A DNA stretch of 9,577 nucleotides from JBEKCP01 sp050014815 (lineage in GTDB: Bacteria; Planctomycetota; Planctomycetia; Pirellulales; Thermoguttaceae): NCBI GenBank assembly GCA_050014815.1, contig JBEKCP010000183.1:1-9577 (forward strand), given 5' to 3'. This document shows, in pieces, positions 1 to 5,594 of the stretch. Below the pieces are notes generated by a model, which had not been told where the DNA came from, searched no databases, and worked only from the letters and a program-made list of their open reading frames with translations. How positions within the stretch are numbered: position 1 is the first letter of the stretch; each line of letters opens with the position of its first letter. A program made the translations under genes and the position numbers.

Positions 1-501
1 GTACGTCTCGGCCCGCGCGGGCAGCGCCTCGAACGTCTTCGCCCTGCGGTCCACGTTGAACATCAGCCCCAGGGGCGCCCCCGGCCGCATCGCATCCACC
101 AGCCATACGACCCGCCGTTTGCCCGCCTCCCCTTCGGGCGCCTCGACGGTCGCCTTGCCTTCGGCCTTGCGCAGACCGTACGCGACGGCATAGGTCCCGC
201 CTTTGTCCAGCGTCACGTTCAACTCGATCTTCTCGGTGGCGGCGTCGGTCTGGATTTGCATGGGGCCGCTCAGCCGGCCGCCCTCCACCTTCAGAGCGTG
301 CTCCTTGATCCGGCACGTTGCGCGGGGGTCGCCGACGATCGCCGCCGCCTGCTCCCGGAGCTGCCCGCCCTCGACAGCGAACATCAGCACGACATCCCTG
401 GGGCCCGAGAGCGCCTGCTGGAGGGTGCAGTCGTAAAACTTCCGTTCGGCGGCAGAGCCTGGCCAGGCCGATAACGAGAACGTTAGTCCCAAGAGCAACA
501 T
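1..501 (-). CDS. Secreted protein of unknown function, 3' end cut by window edge
   Basis: An open frame runs from ATG at 501 to the window edge without a stop (167 codons visible). The first residues MLLLGLTFSLSAWPGSAAE form a hydrophobic segment with a plausible signal peptidase I site after the SAA, so the protein is probably exported. The rest is soluble and beta-rich in appearance, with alternating charged and hydrophobic stretches such as EKIELNVTLDKGGTYAVAYG. I do not recognise a family or catalytic motif. Two cysteines (in YDCTLQ and ATCRIK) follow the signal. The start is uncertain: the frame stays open upstream to a GTG at 591, which would add 30 residues including SRRR and supply the missing basic n-region, whereas ATG 501 gives a signal with no basic residue. 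It lies downstream of the large fusion gene, but a good promoter at 692-720 suggests separate transcription. Confidence 0.6.
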   Translation of the reverse strand, partial: MLLLGLTFSLSAWPGSAAERKFYDCTLQQALSGPRDVVLMFAVEGGQLREQAAAIVGDPRATCRIKEHALKVEGGRLSGPMQIQTDAATEKIELNVTLDKGGTYAVAYGLRKAEGKATVEAPEGEAGKRRVVWLVDAMRPGAPLGLMFNVDRRAKTFEALPARAETY

Positions 502-629
502 GAGGCCGCGGGGTTGCCCGCAGCCAAGACCTCGGCGGCGCGACGCGCCAGCGCGATCCTCCTGGAAGTGTGGTCCGATCAACAGAGACACTACAACAGT
601 TCTGAACATGTTCGGATTCCTGGATATGC

Positions 630-666
630 GGTGGGGTGGGGTGGGGTGGGCTGGGCTGGGGGCGGG
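630..666 (+). repeat. G-tract array, predicted G-quadruplex former
   Basis: The plus strand has consecutive G runs of 2, 4, 4, 4, 3, 3, 5 and 3 separated by single T, CT or C. The first part is a short tandem repeat of TGGGG and the second of CTGGG. Four or more runs of at least three G with 1-2 nt loops is the classic pattern for a very stable parallel G-quadruplex, and the complementary C-rich strand could form an i-motif. The G-rich strand is the template strand for the left-edge gene. The tract sits just downstream of the predicted transcription start, so its transcript leader would be C-rich. Confidence 0.7.
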
Positions 667-691
667 ACGGCGGCGCTGCGCCGCTCCATCC

Positions 692-720
692 AACATATAT
701 GGCGGACAATCATTTGTCAA
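692..720 (-). promoter_or_regulatory. Predicted sigma70-type promoter for the left-edge gene
   Basis: On the minus strand, TTGACA (720-715) is a perfect -35 hexamer, followed after 17 nt by TATGTT (697-692), a 4/6 match to the -10 consensus. Predicted transcription start is near 685, leaving a leader of about 95 nt to GTG 591 or about 184 nt to ATG 501. The local AT-rich patch stands out in an otherwise GC-rich window. Planctomycete promoters are poorly characterised, so this rests on the general bacterial consensus. Confidence 0.5.
705..718. promoter_or_regulatory. Small dyad overlapping the -35, possible operator
   Basis: GACAA (705-709), TCAT, TTGTC (714-718) form a perfect 5-bp inverted repeat with a 4-nt centre. 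It covers most of the -35 hexamer and the upstream half of the spacer, a place where repressors often bind. A 5-bp dyad can arise by chance, so this is only a candidate. Confidence 0.25.
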
Positions 721-722
721 CG

Positions 723-800
723 CGCACAACCCGAACCGCAGGGTCCGCTTCGTACCAAAGGACTGCGTAGTCATAGCCCCCACGGTTCGCGGATTGTGCG
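723..800. repeat. Long imperfect inverted repeat just after the fusion-gene stop
   Basis: The arm at 723-738 (CGCACAACCCGAACCG) is complementary to the arm at 783-800 (CGGTTCGCGGATTGTGCG), with one mismatch and a two-base bulge. The 44-nt apical region holds a further hairpin, GACT(761-764)-GCGT-AGTC(769-772). The right arm ends 2 nt past the stop codon of the upstream gene, so in that gene's mRNA the stem forms at the start of the 3' untranslated region. No U-run follows it, so it is not a standard intrinsic terminator. It could protect the 3' end, attenuate transcription or be a factor-dependent termination site. Confidence 0.5.
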
Positions 801-820
801 GGTCAACTTGCCGGTTGACC
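801..820. repeat. 7-bp hairpin over the fusion-gene stop codon
   Basis: GGTCAAC (801-807) and GTTGACC (814-820) are perfectly complementary around a 6-nt loop. The element includes the TGA stop (803-805) and the last codons of the fusion gene. It could compete with or stack on the larger inverted repeat next to it. No T tract follows on either strand. It may be coincidence within coding sequence. Confidence 0.3.
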
Positions 821-3800
821 AACTTCACAGGCCACGCGGAAACCGACGTTGAATACGCCGGACCATGCCGGGTACGCCAGTCGAAACGCCGAGCGGGCGC
901 GGAGAGGGCGGTCCTGAAACGATCCGCCGCGCACCACCCGCTCGGTTTCGGCGGCTGCGTCGTTGCGGCCGCCGTCGTCGCGGTAGGGATAGGGCCGGTA
1001 GCGCGAGCGCGTCCATTCGGCCGCATTGCCGTGCATGTCGTGCAGGCCCCAGGCATTGGGAGCGTACTTGCCCACCGGTGCAGTGACGCATGCCCCGTCG
1101 TCAACGGCGGCGATCTTCGGCATCCAATCGAACGATTGGCCGTTGGCCAACACCAGCCGCTTGTCGGCCAGGTTCGCCAACGTGCCGAAATCCGCATCGA
1201 CCTTGCCGTACGACATCGCCTCCGCGCTTCCGCCGCGGCAGGCCCATTCCCATTGCGCCTCCGTCGGCAGCGAGAACCGCCTGCCCGTCCGATCCGACAG
1301 CCAGCGGCAGAACTGCATTGCCCTGGTCCACGGCACGCGGACGACGGGTTGCTTCGGCTGATTCACCGGCAGGCCGCGGACCGTGATGTCCTTGCCGAAA
1401 ATACTGATGTATCGGCTGTCGTGCCGCGGGTCGAACAGCGCGTATTGCTCGTTGGTCACCTCGAACTTGCCCATCCAGAAGGGCCGCTCGATTCGCACTC
1501 GGGAGACGGGCCGCTCATCATCGCAGCCGGCCGGGTCGCCCATGAGGAACTCGCCCGCCGGAATCAGCACCAGTTCCACCGCCAATCCGTCGCCCAGATC
1601 GAACTTCAATTCCGTCTGCCCGGCGATGCCGTTCTCCAAGCCGGCGGCGGCATCCTGCTGACGTCTTTTCGCTTCATCGCCGCCGAAAGGCCAACCGGGG
1701 ACCTTGACGTCCGCCGACGCCGTTGCGGCCCGCGACGGCGGCAGGAGCGGCTGGACGGGCTCGCCGGAAAGCGGCGGGAGCAACTCCGGGTCATCGTCCA
1801 GGTTCGCAAACAACTTGGCATATTCCCGGCGGTACTTCACGGCGTCCGGTTTCGCGCCGACGTACTCGCCCCAGTTGCCGTGGTACGGGACGTTCAGATC
1901 GATCCATGTGACCAGGCGGTCCCATGCCTCGGCGTCCAGCTCGACGCCGTGATGCCCCTTCTTGAGCATCTGCACCAGTTCGCTCGTGTCGGCATGATAT
2001 TCCAGCGGCGGCAACAAGTGGTAGTCGCTCTCCGCCCCGGGACGACGCACATAGCGATGGATGATTTCGTAGGCGATGCTGCGGTTGAGGGGCCACTTGT
2101 GCCAACTACCGCACCCGCAATTGGCTGGGTGAACGATGCCCAGCGCCGGGTCGCGGCAATCCGGCGTTGCAAGCCGGCCGCCGCGAAGGTCGATCATCGG
2201 CCGGCCGTCAGGCCGGGGCTGGTCGTTATGGCAACCTACGCAGAACTTGTCGAGCACGGGCTGGACCTCGCGCTCGAAACTGAACCCCCGCGCCGGGCCG
2301 CGCCAGGGCGCGATGGGCGACGGCGGCTCCTTCAAGGCGGCGACACTCCGGATGGGCAAAGTCTCGGCCCGCCGCTCGTGGCAGCCCACGCAACTGACGT
2401 GCTCGCCCGGCATCGCCGTGAACCAGCTCCGCATCAACTGCAGGGCCTTGCCTTGGCCGTCCAGCGGCTGGACCGAGATCGGCGTATTGGCAGGCACCGT
2501 GAAATAGGCCGAACCGTCCTCGTGGACCGGCACGGTGCCCAAGATGCGCTTTACGTCCCAGCCGCCGTCGGTTCCTACGGCCCCATGCCCGCCGGTGCCG
2601 TGGTACCCGTAATGATAGGCGAATACGCGCAACTGTTTGACGGCGCCCCGCGGCACGCCCGCAAGTCCCGGACCCGCGTAGACATCGCTCAGCGCCACCG
2701 TGGCGTCCTTGCGGTCGAGCCGCACGCGGTCGGGGATGACCGGCGGCAACGGCCGCTTCCGCAGCGGCATCGGGTGCAGCAATGCCGATCCCGGCACGCT
2801 GAAAACCGGCACGATGTTGTCGAAGATGTCCACGAGGCACAGCGTCCAGGGAGCGGCCGGGCTTAGTTTGCAGGCGACGAGAAAGTACTTGCCCGCGCCA
2901 CGCCCGGCTCCCGGCTCGCCAAGCGGGAAGGGGTGCAGGAACTTCGGCCAGCTCCCGTCGACCAGTTGGTCGCGGATGATTGGTTCCACCTTCTTGCCGA
3001 ACCCTGGTATCCGCTGTACGACTCCGTCCGCCTCGGCCTGGCCCTTGGCGGCGTCGAACAGCACCAGCTCGCCGGCACGCGCGCTGCCGTGGTGCCCTCC
3101 GACCACGCCCACCAACAGCGAGGGATGCCCGGGAATCGGCCGGGCGTCGAACACGGCGTTGGGCCAGTAGGAGTTGCTGCCGTAATAGGCCGTTTGCCGA
3201 GAGCCGTCGGGATTCATCGTAAACAAGAGCCGCGTGAAGAAGTGCGGCGTGTCGGTGTATTCCCAACGCTGGTAAAGCACCTTCCCGTCGTTCATCACCG
3301 CGGGGCACCAGTTGTGGTCCTGGTCGAAGCAGAGTTGGCGCACCTGCCCAGTTGTGCGATCCAGCAGGTACAACTGCGCCGCCGAGTGCGACGCGGAACG
3401 GCCCCAACAAGGACAATCATTTTGCGCGGCAGTGGAAGAAAAGATGACGCGGCCGTCCGGCAGGTAGCAGCCGTCGTAGGAGTCCACGCCCGGCAACTCT
3501 TCGGTCACTTGGCGCGGCTCCCCGCTCGCCTGTCCGGTCGCGGGATCCAGCACCAACTCATAGACGTTCCAGGGGCCCGCGCCCTTGCGACTGGGCATTG
3601 TGAACAACAGCCGGTCGGCGTTCCAGTGCAGGTCGAGGTCGCCGACGTACTCGCGGTCCACGGGACGAAACACGGTCGTCAGGCTCCCTTGAGGGCCGAC
3701 GGGCGATAAGAGGACGATCTCGTTGCCGTAGCCGGTCTTGCGGATGTCGGTCTTTCCGCCCCAGTTGGGCGTCAATCCGAGGTCGCCCTTCACCTCGCGC

Positions 3801-4162
3801 CGCACCAGCAAGAACTTGTCGAAGTTAAGCAGCGGATTGGCCAGCAGGGCCTCGCTGGCCAATGCCTCGATCGCCAGGGTGTTGGCATCACTATCGTTTT
3901 TCTCCAAAGCCGCGAGCCGCGCCAGGTACTGGCCGCCGTTGGGATACCGCGGACCGAAAGTGGCGATCAGGTCCTCGATCGCCAGTCGCAGGGCCTTGAG
4001 ACTCGCGCCTGGGCCCGCCGGCGCGGCGGCCTTGCCTCGATTCGCTTTCTCGGCGGCAAGCACAAGCGGCGCGCTGCCGGCAACCAACAGGGCCCAACTT
4101 GCCAAGAATACCGTCCACCGCACGATCTGCTGCGGCCGAAAGCGGCCGGGGTTGTGAATCAT
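803..4162 (-). CDS. Secreted HzsA-like propeller, dihaem and FGE-like domain fusion
   Basis: This is a 1119-residue exported multidomain protein. Residues 1-37 are a Sec signal (basic n-region RFRPQQIVRW, hydrophobic core, cleavage near VLAA|EK). Residues ~140-480 look like a TolB/PD40 or HzsA-type beta-propeller (blades such as DSYDGCYLPDGRVIFSS and LLFTMNPDGSRQ). Residues ~485-600 match the hydrazine synthase alpha middle domain (WDVKRILGTVPVHEDGSAYF, then VSCVGCHERR). CxxCH haem c motifs lie at 591-595 and 641-645. Residues ~862-1112 are an FGE-sulfatase/SUMF1-type fold with its signature motifs: VLIPAGEFLMG, LPTEAQWEWACRGG, HDMHGNAAEW and RVVRGGSF. Both catalytic cysteines of true FGE are replaced (D1084 and A1089), so formylglycine formation is unlikely. 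Hydrazine synthesis is also not claimed; this type is widespread in non-anammox planctomycetes. ATG 4162 has AAGGGAG 7 nt upstream and lies 15 nt after the preceding oxidoreductase gene, so the two are probably cotranscribed. Extra cysteine clusters (CPC at 250-252, CGC at 682-684) are unexplained. Confidence 0.9.
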   Translation of the reverse strand: MIHNPGRFRPQQIVRWTVFLASWALLVAGSAPLVLAAEKANRGKAAAPAGPGASLKALRLAIEDLIATFGPRYPNGGQYLARLAALEKNDSDANTLAIEALASEALLANPLLNFDKFLLVRREVKGDLGLTPNWGGKTDIRKTGYGNEIVLLSPVGPQGSLTTVFRPVDREYVGDLDLHWNADRLLFTMPSRKGAGPWNVYELVLDPATGQASGEPRQVTEELPGVDSYDGCYLPDGRVIFSSTAAQNDCPCWGRSASHSAAQLYLLDRTTGQVRQLCFDQDHNWCPAVMNDGKVLYQRWEYTDTPHFFTRLLFTMNPDGSRQTAYYGSNSYWPNAVFDARPIPGHPSLLVGVVGGHHGSARAGELVLFDAAKGQAEADGVVQRIPGFGKKVEPIIRDQLVDGSWPKFLHPFPLGEPGAGRGAGKYFLVACKLSPAAPWTLCLVDIFDNIVPVFSVPGSALLHPMPLRKRPLPPVIPDRVRLDRKDATVALSDVYAGPGLAGVPRGAVKQLRVFAYHYGYHGTGGHGAVGTDGGWDVKRILGTVPVHEDGSAYFTVPANTPISVQPLDGQGKALQLMRSWFTAMPGEHVSCVGCHERRAETLPIRSVAALKEPPSPIAPWRGPARGFSFEREVQPVLDKFCVGCHNDQPRPDGRPMIDLRGGRLATPDCRDPALGIVHPANCGCGSWHKWPLNRSIAYEIIHRYVRRPGAESDYHLLPPLEYHADTSELVQMLKKGHHGVELDAEAWDRLVTWIDLNVPYHGNWGEYVGAKPDAVKYRREYAKLFANLDDDPELLPPLSGEPVQPLLPPSRAATASADVKVPGWPFGGDEAKRRQQDAAAGLENGIAGQTELKFDLGDGLAVELVLIPAGEFLMGDPAGCDDERPVSRVRIERPFWMGKFEVTNEQYALFDPRHDSRYISIFGKDITVRGLPVNQPKQPVVRVPWTRAMQFCRWLSDRTGRRFSLPTEAQWEWACRGGSAEAMSYGKVDADFGTLANLADKRLVLANGQSFDWMPKIAAVDDGACVTAPVGKYAPNAWGLHDMHGNAAEWTRSRYRPYPYRDDGGRNDAAAETERVVRGGSFQDRPLRARSAFRLAYPAWSGVFNVGFRVACEVGQPAS

Positions 4163-4169
4163 CGCAATG

Positions 4170-4176
4170 CTCCCTT
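4170..4176 (-). promoter_or_regulatory. Ribosome binding site of the fusion gene
   Basis: AAGGGAG on the minus strand lies 7 nt before ATG 4162, inside the 15-nt gap after the upstream TAG (4180-4178). It fixes the start and suggests coupling to the upstream gene. Confidence 0.6.
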
Positions 4177-4177
4177 T

Positions 4178-5458
4178 CTACCAGCACCACGGCTCGCGCG
4201 CGGCGCGGCTGCGCATCCGGTTGGCCACATCGTCATCGACAAACGCCTCGATGGCCGGGTCCCATTTGAGCGGACGGCGCAGGCACACGCAGAGGTTGGC
4301 TATGTGGCAGGCCGTGGTCGCGCGGTGCGCTACCTCGGCATTGCACACCGGCTGCTTGCGCGATCTGATGCACTTGAGAAACACCTGAATATGGTTGCCG
4401 GCGGGTTGGCCTCTCTGGCGGCTCCCCGTGTAGTCTCCGGCCAACGACGACGGATCCGACACCAGGTTGGTGTTATCACCCACGACAATCCAGCCTTCGG
4501 TTCCTTCAAATCGGGCCTTGAGGACGTCTCCGCCCAGTCCCTCTTGAAACACCAACTTCACTCCGTTGGCGTACGTGGTGACGACCTGGCCCGGCTTGGT
4601 TTGCTCACATTCGACGGGACCGCTCATCTCCGAGTTGTTGGCGGCCTGCGCCAGGTCGGCCTGGTGGGCTCCCCAGTCGGTGATGCCGCCGCCGCCGAGA
4701 TCGGGAACGTGGCTCCAACCGCCCAACCCGCCGATGTACGCGGAGTTGTAAGGGCGCCATGGGACCGGTCCCAGCCACAGGTCCCAATCGACGATCTCCC
4801 GGTCAGGCTCGGGCTGAGGCGGCCGGGGCTGGAAGGCGCCGAGGTTGGGAACGAAACCGGGCGTATACGCATAGACGGCCTGGAGCCGCCCCAGCTTCCC
4901 GCTCCGCGCCACTTCCACGGCGTAGGCATAGCGCGGGTCGCTCCGCCGCTGGGTTCCGCACTGGTACACGCGGGCGTGACGGCGCATCGTATCGGCCACC
5001 GCCCGGCCCTCGGCGATCGTCAAGGACATCGGCTTCTCGCAGTACACGTCCTTGCCGGCCCGCGCCGCCATAATCGAGGCCAGCGCGTGCCAGCGGTCGC
5101 CCGTGGCGATCATCACGGCGTCGATGTCCTTGCGGGCCAGCAAGTCGCGGAGATCGCGGTAGGCCGTGCAGTCGCTGGTGCCGTACTTCCCGTTCACCGC
5201 TCCCTTGGCCGACTCGCGCCGCTGGGCTTGGACGTCGCAGACGGCAACCATTTGCACCTCGGACTCGGCCAGAAAACTCCGCATTAACCCTTGGCCCATC
5301 GCGCGGCCGCCCAGTCCGATGGCGCCCATCACGATCCGCTCGCTGGCCGGGGGTCGATCCTCGGACCCCAGGGCCGCGGAGGTAACGACAAACGGGGCCG
5401 CGGCCGCCACGGTGCTTCCGGCCAAAAAGCGGCGACGTGTCATCATGCGATTGGTCAC
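4178..5458 (-). CDS. Tat-exported Gfo/Idh/MocA family oxidoreductase
   Basis: A 426-residue NAD(P)-dependent sugar or polyol oxidoreductase of the Gfo/Idh/MocA family. Near the N-terminus TRRRFLAG (residues 7-14) is a twin-arginine motif followed by a hydrophobic stretch and SAALG, so the folded enzyme with cofactor is probably exported. The Rossmann fold starts at ~42 with the dinucleotide loop IGLGGRAMG (47-55) and strand VAVCDV (71-76). EKP (141-143) carries the conserved lysine, and ITDWGAHQADL (259-269) has the usual active-site histidine, H265. The middle motif DWDLWLGPVPWRPYN and the C-terminal RPLKWD are typical of planctomycete members. I chose GTG 5458 because GGGAG lies 7 nt before it; the nearby ATGs (5446, 5443) have the same core too far upstream, and the frame extended to 5632 overlaps the preceding gene and adds an uncharacteristic basic tail. 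Substrate unknown. Probable operon partner of the downstream dihaem fusion. Confidence 0.9.
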   Translation of the reverse strand: MTNRMMTRRRFLAGSTVAAAAPFVVTSAALGSEDRPPASERIVMGAIGLGGRAMGQGLMRSFLAESEVQMVAVCDVQAQRRESAKGAVNGKYGTSDCTAYRDLRDLLARKDIDAVMIATGDRWHALASIMAARAGKDVYCEKPMSLTIAEGRAVADTMRRHARVYQCGTQRRSDPRYAYAVEVARSGKLGRLQAVYAYTPGFVPNLGAFQPRPPQPEPDREIVDWDLWLGPVPWRPYNSAYIGGLGGWSHVPDLGGGGITDWGAHQADLAQAANNSEMSGPVECEQTKPGQVVTTYANGVKLVFQEGLGGDVLKARFEGTEGWIVVGDNTNLVSDPSSLAGDYTGSRQRGQPAGNHIQVFLKCIRSRKQPVCNAEVAHRATTACHIANLCVCLRRPLKWDPAIEAFVDDDVANRMRSRAAREPWCW

Positions 5459-5465
5459 GATCGTT

Positions 5466-5470
5466 CTCCC
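5466..5470 (-). promoter_or_regulatory. Ribosome binding site deciding a GTG start
   Basis: GGGAG on the minus strand is 7 nt from GTG 5458 but 19 and 22 nt from the two downstream ATGs, favouring GTG. A second purine-rich GAGGAG lies a few bases further upstream. Confidence 0.5.
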
Positions 5471-5506
5471 GTTACTCCTCGATTCGATACAAATGCGTTT
5501 GATTAC

Positions 5507-5533
5507 GGTTCCAAGGGTGTGACCCGGCGAACC
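5507..5533. other. Hairpin in the leader before the Tat-exported oxidoreductase
   Basis: GGTTC (5507-5511), a 3-nt mismatch, GGGT (5515-5518), loop GTG, ACCC (5522-5525), a 3-nt mismatch, GAACC (5529-5533) form a symmetric stem of 9 pairs with one 3x3 internal loop. It lies in the 136-nt gap between the propeller/HEAT gene and the next oxidoreductase, about 48 nt upstream of the GTG start. No T run follows on either strand, so it is not a typical terminator. A processing or stability element is possible. I see no convincing promoter in this gap. Confidence 0.35.
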
Positions 5534-5594
5534 TGAAACAGAACTTCGTCGCTTTGTCCGACTCGTAGGCCATGAGGCATCCCCGATTGACGGT

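Larger units (their letters stand above)
502..802. other. 301-nt intergenic region rich in signals
   Basis: This gap lies between the stop of the HzsA-like/FGE fusion gene and the ATG of the left-edge gene, both on the minus strand. Read in the direction of transcription it holds a long imperfect inverted repeat (800-723), a TTGACA-N17-TATGTT promoter (720-692) with a short dyad over the -35, a run of C tracts (G tracts on the plus strand, 666-630), a GTG (591) in frame with the downstream gene, and a strong AGGAGG (563-558) not followed at normal spacing by an in-frame standard start. No tRNA or convincing protein-coding gene was seen in it. Confidence 0.6.

Noticed and set aside
723..820. 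Intrinsic terminator after the fusion gene
   Set aside because: Stems are present, but no run of T follows in the direction of transcription, so it was recorded as an inverted repeat instead.
500..2866. 788-codon open frame on the plus strand
   Set aside because: It lies antisense to the HzsA-like/FGE fusion, whose translation has a signal peptide and recognisable domains. The plus-strand product is arginine-, proline- and alanine-rich with no known motif, typical of mirror frames in high-GC DNA.
2226..3416. 396-codon frame on the minus strand inside the fusion gene
   Set aside because: Same strand but a different frame from the real gene; arginine/glycine/alanine-rich with no domain marks. 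The main frame has clear motifs throughout this stretch.
803..4162. Reading the large gene as a true hydrazine synthase and the organism as anammox
   Set aside because: Only the alpha-subunit-like architecture is seen, no beta/gamma subunit genes are in the window, the haem context differs and there is an FGE-like fusion. HzsA-like proteins are common in non-anammox planctomycetes.
4154..5287. 377-codon open frame on the plus strand
   Set aside because: Antisense to the Tat-exported oxidoreductase gene; no recognisable motifs in its product.
5459..5594. Possible promoter TTGGAA-N17-TGTATC before the second oxidoreductase
   Set aside because: Weak at both hexamers (4/6 and 3/6) and the -35 falls inside the hairpin; not better than chance.
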